Part shown: positions 11,103 to 26,148 of the stretch, in pieces | How positions within the stretch are numbered: position 1 is the first letter of the stretch | Layout: every line of letters begins with the position of its first letter | Source of the DNA: Glandiceps talaboti | Lineage: Eukaryota > Hemichordata > Enteropneusta > Spengelidae | Direction of reading: 5' to 3' | Length of the DNA stretch: 64,000 nucleotides | NCBI RefSeq assembly: GCF_964340395.1 | Contig: NC_135562.1 | Location: 7,829,634-7,893,633 of the forward strand | Notes under the pieces: generated by a model | What the model saw: the letters and a program-made list of their open reading frames with translations, nothing else | What the model was told of the DNA's origin: nothing | Databases searched by the model: none | Translations under genes and position numbers: made by a program

Positions 11103-14100
11103 GCACGTAAACCGTATCAAGTTAGCTTTAGACTTCATTAAATCAATATTATTCAGTACAAATATTTATATCTGGTGACATCAGTCTGATTTTAAAACGC
11201 AGAACAACATTAAACTGTCCTGTAACAAACGAGATGAGACATAAACACTTAACTATCTGCCATTACATCAGTTTTATCATGTGGACATGAAGCAATGAGA
11301 TAACTGGTGTTATAATAAGACATATTAAACGTAGATACTCTGGACAATGAAGGGGTTCAGCACATCCCTGGATCATCTGTCAGTTAGGACATACAGGTTA
11401 CGACACTGGCGCCATCAGTAGTATTTGATGAGGACAGAAGTCGGCAACATTTAACGATGACGTGACTTCCGAATCAATGCAAACTTAGAGGGCTTTTTCT
11501 GAATCGTGATCGTTGTGTAAAACGTATAATATTGATATTGTACAAATAGAAATATATCCATGGTTACAGATAATTTAGGAATTGTTAAGGCATTGCTACA
11601 AATGCTATTTTTGATGGGGGGGGGGGGTAATTGTCGGTTATGTTAAATTATTCACCTTTTATTTAGCTTCGGATATGTGAGAGGGGTGCAGCTGAGGGGT
11701 GCAGCTGAGGGGTGCAGCTAATGATGAACATGTTCACAAGTTTCCAAATCATGGTGTATTTAATCACGCTGTCGAAGTGGTAACTCTGTTAAGACGTTTT
11801 TATTTGTCTTACTTCATTTAAGGATTAGCATTTTTTGTATATTTTGACACAACGTTTTACTGCAATTTCTTAGTGTGTATTTTTAAATAGTCAAACTGAC
11901 ATTGATTTGCCACTTCAACATTCTAAACCACACCGTAATGACATCGCTGTGTCTGCTATGATCTTAGGTCAACTTTGGATTAGCACTAGTATTAATGTTG
12001 GTCTAAATTATAATTTGTGGTTCACAGCTCATGAGCTTTTTCGAAGAAGATACACAAGAACATCACAAAGAGAACGAGCATAAAGAAGAACATCATGAAG
12101 GAGATGGTCATGATGAACATGGACCCCTTGCAAAGATTATGATGGGTGAGGGTGGTGGTCCTTTATCGGACAGGCCTCTGTTGAGAATGCTAGCACTTCG
12201 CAGACTGTTGGGTGGTGGGACAGAGGGGTTCGGTCCATTCAGCGGCTTACAGCGTCCTACTGGCAGCCTGGCACGTGCTATGGTTCTATTCCGTCTCCTT
12301 GGTAAAAAGATGGGTGAACGATTCCTTGCAGAAGCCAAAGAAAGAAAGGAAAGCCACAGAATATACACCTTCGCTGCTGCCCTGGGTTGCGACTGTGTCT
12401 TCGAATACTTGTAAGTGAACTCAATATCAAACAAAATGCCTTTCCCAAGAGTTTACACGTTTGCACCATCATTTTGGCTGTAATGATGGTAAAGAATTGA
12501 AGTTCCGTTTGCCCCTTCTCAGTCTCCTAACTGTTCGTTCTTTCTTTTACGTGTTCAGCAATGTTTAGTTTGTAGCACCTGCGGGTATAATTGGAATACA
12601 AATGGAAGACTAAAGCAAACATAAAAGAAACAATCATAGCGAATATCACGCACAGTTAGTCTATACACATACAAATTAAAACCTCCCTGTTTTATGTTAC
12701 ACATTAAATTAAACAACCTATGTATTGAACATGAAATTGAAAGTTTGAAAACTTATGTCAAAATTGTCCTACATGAAATATCTTTCAGAGATGAAAACAA
12801 CCACATGAAGGGCTTCAGTTTTGATATTGTTGAGGCAGGTAAGCGATGATTATATTTCGGGTGAATCCCAACGGTCTTGTTTACTTCGGGCGACGGGGAC
12901 ACAATATGGGGGATAATTTAAAGGACATATCTAAATAAATATATACATTTCATTTGTAAGAGAGCTAGAAAATATAGGTAGAAGCTGCAGTGGTGAAAGT
13001 TTCTCTTGTCTGCGAGCGGACATATTCCGTAATGGTTTTTGGATGAGATACTGATAACAGTTGCCATAAGTCAATATGACAGTGGATCTAGAAACTGTTA
13101 ACAACCAAAGCCACAACTTTAAATATAGAAACAGTAGACTCATTATGTCATAACTTTAAATCTAGAAACAGTAGAGTCATTACGTCACAACTTTAAATCT
13201 AGAAACAGTAGACTCATTACGTCACAACTTTAAATCTAGAAACAGTAGACTCATTATGTCAAAACTTTAAATCTAGAAACAGTAGACTCATTGTCACAAC
13301 TTTAAATATAGAAACAGTAGACTCATTACGTCACAACTTTAAATCTAGAAACAGTAGACTCATTACGTCACAACTTTAAATATAGAAACAGTAGACTCAT
13401 TACGTCACAACTTTAAATATAGAAACAGTAGACTCATTACGTCACAACTTTAAATCTAGAAACAGTAGACTCATTACGTCACAACTTTAAATCTAGAAAC
13501 AGTAGACTCATTACGTCACAACTTTAAATCTAGAAACAGTAGACTCATTACGTCACAACTTTAAATCTAGAAACAGTAGACTCATTACGTCACAACTTTA
13601 AATCTAGAAACGGTAGACTCATTATGTCATAACAGTAAATATAGAAACTGTTGACATACAAAGTCATCATAGTAGATTTAGAATCTAATACATCTACTAT
13701 TGGCACACTAAAGTAACTGTAGAAATTGTTGACAATGAGTCTTAGCGGTAGTTGTAGAAATTTTTGACACACACACTCAATTATAACACTAGATCTAGAA
13801 AGTGTGAAAAACTAGGTTGAAACAGAAGATCTAGAAACTATTGGCACACTAAGTCGTAACAATAGATCTAGAAACTATTGCCAAACTAAATTGTAACTGT
13901 CGAGCTCTATAGAAACTATTGGTGCTAAGTCGTATTAACAGTAGATCTAGACACTGTTGACATGCTGAGTAACGTCTTGTCCTTTCTCCCAACAGTTTGT
14001 AAACATGCTGGTAAACATTGCACTGTCATGTACGATGTTGGATCTAACTGCTACACCCACGTTCACGGCGAACACTCCAGAGCTGGTGATGGTACGTGAT

Positions 14101-15909
14101 CGCAATTATTGCCTATACGTCTAGTTATTAAAGGAACACATTCGGCTACGTCACCGTTAGTATGTGTAAGAATGTGTAGTAGAAGATTTGATGACGTCAC
14201 TTCAATTTTACATGATTCTACAGAATGGTGCCATCAAACATATTGCACACAATTTTCTGATTTAGCGAAGTAGTCGCTGAAGGTGTACAATGATAATGAA
14301 CTGTAAATACATTAACCTCTGAATCATTCTGATATTACAATCCTGTAGTAAACAAGGCTTTCTAATGTATTCTTAACATGAAGTGATATTGTTGTTTATA
14401 TTCTATGCACTGCATAGGTCTAATTAACCATTGGTATGACGGCTGTCTAACTTGGATCAGAACAACAGAGCGTATGTATTCTGTAGCTTTCACTGATGCT
14501 TATGGTAACATCGGCCACCAAAGTAAGGCTCACTTCTACACATTGCACGACAATCCTCATGGATTCGATCCCCATAACATTCACGGAGATGACATTGGTA
14601 AGCAAAGGTAGTATACACCATATTTGGGTTGATTTAGATATGTATTTCGTATTCAAATGTTGAGACAATCACAAACTTTTTGCTATCAATCTATAAGAAT
14701 ACTATAGATATTAAAGTGTCTTTTAAATTTATTTTGGCCACGGAACACGATGTAATTTCATTCTTACACTTGCGTTAAAGGTGTGCCTTCTCTGTTGCAA
14801 ATATGAGACCATGGAGCGCGCAGAGGATAGAAACGACGCTTTGAAGCTGGCATCAACAGGACTTGTGGAAACAATTGTGATTTTCTTACATTTTATCTTG
14901 CTTTTGTGAACAGGGTTCCTCGATGGTTGGGCCAGTGATGAACACTGTTTAGCACATCCTCATCCTGACTCTCACTACGAAGGAATCCATCTTGACCCAA
15001 AACATACTCACTACTATAAGACAAGAAAGGAGCTTTTCGAAGCTGTTGAAAAGGAAGAGGTGAGATTTACTGCCAAAGGAAGGGAACCAAGTTTGCTATT
15101 CGAAACATAATGTTAGCATAATTGTCGATTATACCACATATTTTCGATCGGCATAGATGTTATCGGATAGGCACAGTGACTTTTTGCAAAGTATGTAAAG
15201 TGTATTATTTACATTAGATTTTGTTTGTTTTGGGGTACATGAAAATGTCAGTGACCCAATTTGCCGGTACATGAAACTGTCAGTGCTAGGTATCCAGGTA
15301 CGTGTTATTACTTTGCAGCCGCCCTCTAATGCACAATAAATCACAGTACACTGTACCAGGTCATGCCTCTATTGATTATAATTCGACCAGCGTTTAAAGT
15401 AAATGTTCGTTTATTCAACATACTCACAAAATATACAAACTGACGGTAACTTTGCCTACATTCATAGTTGGATGCTGCCTTCTTGATGGATATCAGTGCC
15501 AAGGAAGCCGATGCACATGGATTTGAACAGCTTGGTGGTGAAGGTTTGATCTGCGGTCTTGACAATGGATCTCTCCATGTCATGACTCGTACAGACAGCA
15601 CCGTCCCAGAATGGTTCAACAAGGCCCTTCATGAAATGAAAGAAAGTGGAGAATATTATGGTTTATGCGCCAAGTCTCACCATGAACACGGTAAGAATAA
15701 AAGTGATTTAATAATGTCAAGGTAACATTAGCATTAGAATGTTTCACGTGATACGTTCTTAGGGGGTGTCCAGATTTTATTTCCAGGGGGGACCCCGGAG
15801 GATTTCCCTTTTTCCTTGTGTATTTTTTTCATGGCCCTCTTTTGTAACCTACAAAAACTTGATGGCCACCCTGCAAGTTCTTGATTTTTTCCATGCCCCC
15901 CTCCCATAG

Positions 15910-15963
<54 letters not shown>

Positions 15964-17753
15964 ATACACAAACACACTACACATAGACAATGTATATGTA
16001 TTTCATGCACAATGGCAAGAATACCATATTTCCATTGGGCAATGAGGGTATACTTTTTAGATACGCATTGAAAACAACTTTAGTTCCAATGCCGGTTTGT
16101 GTTGTTCAGCTTGTCAACAATGCAAGTATAAATGTGAACACTTTTAGTGTTGGAAGGTTGAAATAATTTGTGAAAAACTGAAATAATTTAACTATCAACA
16201 GTTTTGCTCGTTATACTTTGACTGATATATAAGTTTAACTTCTTTTTCCAGTATAAGGTGATTTCGCAAACACAAACCAAACTTTAGATGACTTCTAACC
16301 CCATGCCAACATAAAAAGCTGTATGCTTAAAACAATTACATGATGAAATTCCTATATCTCGTTTTGCAGAGAAATGTATTGTCAGCATAAGTGTTGCCAA
16401 AACTACATTGAATATCTAATAATCTGGAGAGAGTAAAAAACATTAGATCCAAAAATTGATGCCCCCCCCCCGACAATCCCCCCCCCCCCGAAGTAAAATC
16501 TGGACACTCCCTTACGTCCGTCAAAATGTAGAACCAGCTGAATATCGAATGACCGTGATACGATAAACTTACAAATATGTAAATATATACACATGTAATA
16601 GCAACATGCTTTCTATTGGAATAATCATTACCCTCAGGAATTAGTGATCCTGGTGTTTTCCTTCGCGTAATACAGTGATTCACGAATTGTGGGTCAAAGA
16701 ACGAACCAACCGATCAAAACATGGCGTGAAAAAGTTGTTCTTTGAAAAGAAATTCGAGTGTGCGAAGGCCCTAGAGCTTCTAGTTGAATACATTTCACTT
16801 TTCAGCAACAAATGTTAGAAGAGTAATACTTTTATAGCCGTTCGTGTATGATAGTTTTTTCACAGGTGAAATCTTATTTGTGTATTTAGCTCATATTATA
16901 AGAACGCCACCAACGATGATGTGAAGAGATTCATATCATCCACAAACTATCTTGTCACGCTTGATTAGGGATACAGACGTGTTTTATATATGTACTAATA
17001 TTGGAATAAAAGCAGCGCCGTAAGAACAGTGTTCGCGATAATAAACCGATATTCTCACTTCTAATTGGTATTCGTCGGTTTTCTAAGCTGGCTAGTTTCA
17101 AAGGAAAACTAGTAAAAGAACCATTTTTAACTGAAGACTATGAAGTTGCTTCAAGGGGCTTTATTTTGTTCAGGACGAAACTGGAGAGGAAACGTATTGC
17201 ATATAGAGGTTGTGAGTAGCACCATTACGTCATCGTATTACGTCACCATATTACGTCACCCTTGTGGCACCATTAATTTTATACTTACTCTTTGTCATGT
17301 CCAGTTTCGTCAATGGCCATTTTGATGAAGGATCCCGCATTTTTTTGGATTTTTAATTTATAAAAACAATTTTATCATGGCTTCCTACTTGAAAAATCAA
17401 TGTGTGTATATGCCAAGTCCTAGTTTGTAACTCAATGAATGGCAAAATATTAAATAAATGTGTATAATTTATATTGTACGTACAAAAACAAACTTTTTAC
17501 AATTTTTCGAACTTTTGCAATGTATTTAGCTAAAACCCAGCCTGTCAATATTATTTGACATTGATATTTCAAGTAGAAAGCCACGATAAAATTGTATTTT
17601 AAATTAAAAATCCAAAATAATTACCCAATTTTCATCCATATGGTCACTTTAAGATATATGATATTATGTATGTTAATTGTATTCAAATACTAATGTGATT
17701 GTATTCGTTTTGTTTCAACAGAGCACATTGGTGAATTCGACTGCGTTGATTAG
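4678..17753 (+). CDS. Secreted Kunitz / His-rich / solute-binding-protein-like protein (ten exons, about 487 aa)
   Basis: Exons: 4678-4729, 6666-6890, 10577-10653, 12028-12410, 12789-12838, 13996-14091, 14418-14597, 14914-15059, 15468-15690, 17722-17753 (TAG). All nine junctions are GT-AG and the phases agree (1,1,0,2,1,1,1,0,1), giving one open frame. Residues 1-17 are a signal peptide (MQRLPILALLCLGFAAS). A six-Cys Kunitz domain spans about 33-90. Residues 130-149 are His/Glu/Asp-rich. From about 229 to the end it resembles family-3 periplasmic-type solute-binding proteins: MKGFSFDIVEA, then YDGCLTWIRTTERM followed by FTDAY, then a C-terminal lobe with WFNKALHEMKESGEYYGLC. No membrane segment follows, so it is probably a secreted binding protein, possibly for a metal or small ligand; the ligand is unknown. 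Exon 2 may instead start at 6609 (also phase 1). The fold is inferred from motif pattern only. Confidence 0.78.
5280..5361. repeat. 41-bp tandem duplication
   Basis: The unit beginning AGACACCCATTTCCGCACAT occurs twice head to tail with one difference (TTGGCAAAAT against TTGGCCAAAT). Confidence 0.9.
5656..5733. repeat. (GT)n microsatellite, interrupted
   Basis: Alternating GT interrupted by a run of eight or nine G and a short AGATG segment. Confidence 0.95.
5760..6010. mobile_element. MITE family A, copy 1 (251 bp)
   Basis: Ends are AATAGGGAACTTGCAAA and TGCAAGTTCCCTATT, a near-perfect terminal inverted repeat. It is non-coding. Two further copies lie at 7025-7250 and, inverted, at 45411-45662. 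A TA dinucleotide lies at each terminus, compatible with a Tc1/mariner-type target, but no longer duplication is clear. Confidence 0.82.
6270..6370. repeat. (GACC)n/(GACA)n microsatellite
   Basis: A short GACC tract grades into GACA repeats with a few substitutions. The open frames across it (poly-RQTD) are low complexity. Confidence 0.95.
6666..6890 (+). CDS. Exon 2: Kunitz/BPTI domain cassette
   Basis: The exon is symmetric, phase 1 at both ends, the classic form of a shuffled extracellular module. Cysteines fall at residues 33, 43, 65, 73, 86 and 90, and the core reads RWFYDIHTGRC, FYYYGCRGNRNNF, DCLNVC. Spacing C3-C6 (7, 12, 3) is standard. The C2-C3 gap is 21 instead of the usual 15 and the C1-C2 gap is 9 instead of 8. 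The residue after C2 is Thr, not Lys or Arg, so ordinary trypsin inhibition is not expected. Skipping the exon would keep the frame. The donor GGG/GTAAGT is strong. Confidence 0.82.
7025..7250. mobile_element. MITE family A, copy 2, right end lost
   Basis: Begins AATAGGGAACTTGCAAAC and follows copy 1 base for base with scattered changes up to CCTTTGCATCTGAG, then diverges before the right terminal repeat. Confidence 0.8.
7945..9110 (+). mobile_element. 5'-truncated LINE (CR1/L2-like), reverse transcriptase 3' half
   Basis: Coding similarity starts abruptly at NINIDHELLLKRL, so the insertion is 5' truncated inside the RT. FGVPQGSVLGPLLFTIY and FADDNELYLSF are the palm motifs. A frame slip near 8490 moves the rest to another frame, where SSKLDYCNSLLYGLP, LQRLQRAQNTAARII and ILKQLHWLPVSHRI are clear, ending at a stop near 9033. 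The 3' UTR ends TTGGCGCTATATAAAT followed by (GATA)n, a common LINE tail form. It lies in the sense direction of the host gene intron. Confidence 0.88.
9530..10000. repeat. Dispersed repeat B, copy 1, with internal units
   Basis: Contains phrases of the type AGCAGCAACCAAATGGTAGT, GATAATGACA and TGATGAACATT that recur within this stretch and again at 36830-37095. Diverged units of roughly 100 bp seem to repeat in tandem. No coding potential. Confidence 0.5.
10150..10440. repeat. Dispersed repeat C, copy 1
   Basis: Shares TTTGGGGTCC, TTTCTCTACTGCT, ATATTGTG, TCGAAAAAATGATACT and AAAACCAAGCTTT, in the same order, with 50668-50900. A weaker copy is at 54926-55090. The sequence is old and non-coding. 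Confidence 0.65.
10577..10653 (+). CDS. Exon 3 of the secreted-protein gene
   Basis: The acceptor CCTTTCACACAG and donor AGGT/GTAAGT bracket 77 nt. Entering in phase 1 and leaving in phase 0 it encodes residues 93-118, including EYAAFGGELPALYSGRDDFF. The frame and phase fit both neighbours; no domain is recognised. Confidence 0.68.
10763..11100. repeat. Compound (CATA)n-(GACA)n-(CATA)n microsatellite
   Basis: Two ATAC/CATA tracts flank a long GACA tract with scattered changes. Open frames on both strands here are repeat artefacts. Confidence 0.96.
11681..11719. repeat. 13-bp unit in three tandem copies
   Basis: GAGGGGTGCAGCT is repeated three times without change. Confidence 0.92.
12028..12410 (+). 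CDS. Exon 4: His/Glu/Asp-rich and Arg/Leu/Gly-rich linker
   Basis: The exon begins after TTCACAG in phase 0 and ends TTCGAATACTT/GTAAGT in phase 2. It encodes seven His within residues 130-149 interleaved with Glu and Asp, then a basic Leu/Gly-rich stretch, then FAAALGCDCVFEYL, which starts the solute-binding-like domain. His pairs and acidic neighbours suggest metal binding; this is inference. The shorter overlapping frames at 12108-12434 on the minus strand are shadows. Confidence 0.78.
13105..13635. repeat. 37-bp minisatellite in intron 5, about 14 units
   Basis: The unit reads roughly ACAACTTTAAATCTAGAAAC then AGTAGACTCATTACGTC. Units differ at a few sites (TCTAG/TATAG, ACGTC/ATGTC). Each full unit carries ATTACGTCA, a CRE-like octamer on the opposite strand, and GACTCA, an AP-1-like half. 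Degraded relatives of the unit (GTAGATCTAGAAACTATTGG) continue to about 13980, showing an older, wider array. Confidence 0.93.
13996..15690 (+). CDS. Exons 6-9: solute-binding-like lobes, also His-rich
   Basis: Covers exons 13996-14091, 14418-14597, 14914-15059 and 15468-15690, which encode residues about 263-477. The first two carry the lobe-1 end with the RTTERM and FTDAY motifs that match the TxxR...FSdPY signature of family-3 binding proteins. The third is loaded with His (HCLAHPHPDSHY, HTHYY). The fourth carries LDAAFLMDISA and the amphipathic C-terminal helix WFNKALHEMKES. Exon boundaries are supported by good donors and acceptors in matching phase. Confidence 0.75.
15762..16511. mobile_element. 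750-bp non-autonomous DNA transposon (TIR type) in the last intron
   Basis: The left end GGGGGTGTCCAGATTTTATT matches the inverted right end AAGTAAAATCTGGACACTCCC, each followed inward by long G or C runs. TTA flanks both sides (15759-15761 and 16512-16514). It contains an (AC)n tract at about 15913-15960 and no transposase. The end style resembles the element at 50925-51332. Confidence 0.75.
17311..17653. mobile_element. MITE family D, copy 1 (about 340 bp, decayed left end)
   Basis: Aligns with 57171-57515. The long inverted arms share TTTGGATTTTTA..TTTAT, and CTACTTGAAA pairs with TTTCAAGTAG. The right end ATCCATATGGTCACTTTAA is intact, the left is worn. Confidence 0.78.
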
Positions 17754-17950
17754 ACATCTAGTCCTTCTGTATATCTACATATTCATCATAACAGTTTTGA
17801 AATCTTGTGCTAACAACATTGAGTATCACAGTATATATTCACCATCATGATTATTGCCACTGATACAAATATTTGTTTCTGATATTAATCGTAAAATGCT
17901 GGGTCATTGGAACATGTGAAATCTGTGTTTGTGAAAAAATTCATACATGT

Positions 17951-17956
17951 AATAAA
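17951..17956 (+). terminator. Polyadenylation signal of the secreted-protein gene
   Basis: AATAAA occurs 198 nt after the stop codon, the first such hexamer downstream of it. Confidence 0.55.
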
Positions 17957-17993
17957 ATATCATATAAAAAGATTTTATACGAGGGAAGAGCAA

Positions 17994-18016
17994 GATGATG
18001 ATGATGATGATGATGC

Positions 18017-18054
<38 letters not shown>

Positions 18055-18080
18055 GTTGTGGTGGTGGTGGTGGTGGTAGT
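17994..18080. repeat. (GAT)n followed by (GGT)n trinucleotide repeat
   Basis: About 18 GAT units with one GCT change, then about six GGT units. The poly-Asp frame over it is an artefact. Confidence 0.93.
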
Positions 18081-18140
18081 GGCTGTCTGCATGACGTCAG
18101 ATATGCGTATTCACCCCCGTTTGACATTTACCTCTTTTAA

Positions 18141-18881
18141 CAGCATTTAGCCTCCTCCATCAAGCCTCTCACTATTTTCTATATTTGGACCTAAAAGTAA
18201 CTCTAACAAACACAGACTCCAAGCCCACCAACACATATACCCATATCTCATTAATCAATACTATTGACCGGATACATGTATTGACAGAAATAAAAATCCT
18301 CATATCTGATAATATACGGACATTTACATTGTATTAATAAGTGCCTGTCATTTTTGTACATCTACAAATTATTGATTTTATCACCAAATACCGCCCATTG
18401 AGTACGAAGTGATAACAACGGCAATATATGATAAAGTCCATGAGTATATCCCTTGTTCTGTACAACCTTTGGACACGATAACAGTGCATCGATCGGGTTC
18501 CAACGTCCCTACATTGACCAAGCTGACGCGTACGTCAAGGCAACTAAATTCCCGAGCTAAAATAACAGACCTATTCTCGAGATTACTATTCTTCCTTCCC
18601 AAATTCTAATAAGCGTGTATTCAGCTGAAAATACCTCTGTGAAAATTCCATTAGTTTGAACCTCTCAGCATTTAAAATGCGGAAATGTGCGCATGCTATT
18701 TCAGACGTCACATGAGTAAATATATTGGCCACAAGCTTCTCAAATTTACATGAAATATTCCATTTGGAGGATGTTTACCAAACTGGGATCACACTAGATC
18801 TTAGACGACAGCTTCTTTCACTTTCACTTTTCCTGTTTTTGCTTTTTTAAAACTACTATCGTGCTTCATTGAACAGTCGCG

Positions 18882-18921
<40 letters not shown>

Positions 18922-19256
18922 ATTGTTTGCTAACTCTCGCATTTGAGTATAACACTGGCTAGCTTGGTTTAGCATAAAGGTATTAATATCCTATATTAAA
19001 TCAAGCTAACTAGTGCTACGTTTAGATTTTGTGAAGTAAGTGGTTATTTTCAACTAAGTTGATGACTGGTATAGTTGTAATCCGCTAGTGTTGAGCAATT
19101 CATCTGTTTAAGATTTGTGACTGTCTTAACAGCAATTTGTGTGATTGTCATAACTCTTTATTATAAAGCTTGCTGCAACCCTTATCTCACTTTTATCGTG
19201 TGAGTATAGGCCTTACTTATCGTTTTCACAATAAGAGGACCCAACTGACACACATA
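18141..19256. other. Intergenic stretch
   Basis: A (GTT)n run lies at 18883-18921. The two overlapping open frames at 18381-18609 resemble nothing. No gene is seen. Confidence 0.45.
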
Positions 19257-19455
19257 TTATGACATCGTTCAGAAGTTGACAAACTTTAGTGAGATCTCCA
19301 AAGAGATCTCCTTGGTGTAATATTCACAAAATATGTTACTGAAATATTTTTGACTTGAATATCTATTGCAGATAACTAAGTGATCATGTCGACTTCCCTC
19401 TGTATTTAGTTGAAATTGGTAATGTGATTGCACCTTCATTCAACAATATTGTTAC
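19257..19455 (-). pseudogene. Gal3ST-like pseudogene fragment
   Basis: The plus-strand text aligns in the same order with 22640-22840 inside the minus-strand Gal3ST gene: TTTAG.GAGATC, AA.ATGTTA.TGAAATATTT, GAATATCTATTGC.GATA, CATGTCGA and CCTTCAT. Indels, including an 8-9 bp loss, break the frame, so it is a dead scrap of the C-terminal coding region in the same orientation as the intact gene 3 kb away. Confidence 0.72.
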
Positions 19456-19674
19456 ACTCCCGCTCTGCTAAAGGCTCTCCTTTATATAAGTACCCATGAT
19501 CGTGAAAAAAAAACTTTGGGTGAGACAAAATTTGAACAATTTTAGAGCAGTGTGAAGCGACCTTATTATGATATGCTAAGGTATGTACAATAATAATTTG
19601 TCATCTCACAAAAATAAAAAATGTAATTAAAACAAAAAATGGAGCTACTGTGAGGATTGCAGTTGAGCAGTTAT

Positions 19675-19940
19675 ATTTTTACTCTTAGCAATTGATGAAA
19701 TCTATTAAACAGACATCCCTCTGTAACCTGACAATCCGTGCATGTATCATCCACTTAACCCAATATAGTCTATGGCTGAACGAAACGCAAACAAAAGGCA
19801 GCTGTCGCGCGGATGGGAAGTTGTTTGTTTACTCCTAGCAAGTGATGAAATCGAAACAAACATCCCGCTGTAACGAACCTGATCATCCGTGCATGTGTCA
19901 TCCACTTAACCCAATATAGTTTATGGTTGAACGAAATCAT
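19675..19940. repeat. 152-bp tandem duplication
   Basis: The segment ending CATCCACTTAACCCAATATAG recurs with a 152-bp period, about 90 percent alike by eye; GATGAAATC and CATCC start each copy. Confidence 0.8.
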
Positions 19941-20210
19941 TTCGCCCATTTGAAATAGTGATTCTGAATTTGCAGTAGTAATCCTGCATTTGATGTGAAC
20001 AATATATATTGCATTTCATTTTGCGTGCCACAATCCTCTTTCAACTGCTTCGATAATCATATTTGAAAGTTGAAATCTGACATTCAATTCAGCTTATAGT
20101 CTGATAATCAGTATATCCTAACTTTTCATACAATAGGAATTTTCGTCCATAACAAACTGAACGGCAAGCTGTTGACTAGTGCATTAGTATTCTGTGAATC
20201 ATATGAATGG

Positions 20211-21090
<880 letters not shown>

Positions 21091-22532
21091 TTCCTACGAA
21101 TTGTCACTGCTTATAGTCATTTTCTCCTCATCACTAATGCAACTTTTACTTCAAAACATGACATATTTCCTTAAGACATGAGTCTGGTGGTAGGCAATAA
21201 CATGTACGTCATTAGGATGTATGAGTTTGCTGTAGTTATTAATTTCCTCATTTCCCAGTATAACATATAGCAATTCTACAATTAGTACTCAATATATATA
21301 AGCCTCACAAGTTCCATGGCACACATGTGATAGTTGTGTTAAGTATCCATTGTTTCGGGAAGAGTATAGGATCGACAGAATTGCTGAATGAAGGTCTCCA
21401 TTTAGAAATTGTTAATTCAAAATACATGTACAACATAGCTATGAAGATAACAAAGATACAGCCAGTCCCATTTCATAATGTAGCAATGGGAATTTGTAGA
21501 ATTTTGATATGTAAAATTGTTTGTGTTTTTTTACTTTGCGCTGAAAGGGGATTATATAAAACGCTCGTGATCGAGTTTATGCAGTGATTACATTGAAGCT
21601 TTTATATTCATTGTCAAGTTACATTTAACAGGTTCAGGCTGCACTAATGTAGGAAATAACTTTTTAGTACAGTCTGCACAAGCCCTGTTATAGGCAAGTC
21701 CTGTAATCTGCCTTTGGATTAACAGTTGTGTATGTGGTAACCAACCACAGAAAACAATGTTTTTAATGTCCTTTATAATTAATTAATACCAAGAATGTTT
21801 CTTGTGCAAAGTGTCTCAAAACGATTTGATTTCGAAGTACGGATACAGGAAATGTATAAAGAAGAAAAAGTGTGTATGCGATTTGTGACAAACCACCCAA
21901 AAGTAACGTAAGTGATGTAAATATAGAATTTCATAACCATGACCTTTAATTCAGCCTCTTTATTTGCACGTTTTATATTCCACTTGAAACGTTTTTCCCG
22001 TATATACAGAACCAATATTTAGTTACATATATGATAATGTTATTTTCAAAAGTGGCTCAATTGTCAGGAACTGCTTAGCTTGTCGTTGACCACATGCACA
22101 GTTATATCACAATATAATCGACTAACCCATTGTCTTTGGTCATGTGACTCATAAATGTTCGGATTGTATGAATCTTCATTATCTTTTCAAGGTTGGTATC
22201 CCTAGCTTATGGTTGGTATCCCAAGCTCATTACTAATGATATCGTACCAAATATACGTTTCGGGTTCATTCATCAAGATCTTCTCGGTATGTGCTATTTT
22301 CGATATTATCGATATTTGTTAACCATTTTGTAGGTTCCCGGTATTAAAGTGGGATGTTTGCATTCTAATAAAATGATAAAAGGAATACACGACCTTGGGC
22401 TGAAACTTGCATTTAAGGGCTCCATCATGGTATGGTCATTTGATGAGATCGAATACTAATGAAAACTGTTTTGTATTTTGGGAGATACTGAAAATATAGA
22501 GCCTTGGTAACAATATACATTATGCTTCCAAC
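21091..22532. other. Intergenic stretch downstream of the minus-strand Gal3ST gene
   Basis: No gene or mobile element is recognised. TTTATT at 21959-21964 (AATAAA on the minus strand) is a candidate distal polyadenylation signal, about 570 nt past the stop. A doubled GGTTGGTATCCC lies at about 22191-22222. Confidence 0.4.

Positions 22533-26148
<3,616 letters not shown>

Larger units (their letters stand above)
10654..12027 (+). other. Intron 3 of the secreted-protein gene
   Basis: Beyond the compound microsatellite, only a triplicated 13-bp GAGGGGTGCAGCT (11681-11719) and a G10 tract near 11617 stand out. Confidence 0.65.

Noticed and set aside
10728-11178. Long open frames rich in Cys-Leu-Ser-Val or Asp-Arg-Gln-Thr on both strands
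   Set aside because: They are translations of (GACA)n and (CATA)n tracts, open in several frames at once. The same applies at 6166-6395, 28090-28617, 34636-34916 and 20418-21116.
12108-12472. Minus-strand frames opposite exon 4 of the secreted-protein gene
   Set aside because: Shadows of the coding strand; the sense frame has matching splice phases on both sides.
13105-13635. CRISPR-like regular 37-bp repeat
   Set aside because: There are no unique spacers; units abut head to tail, and the context is an animal intron. It is a minisatellite.
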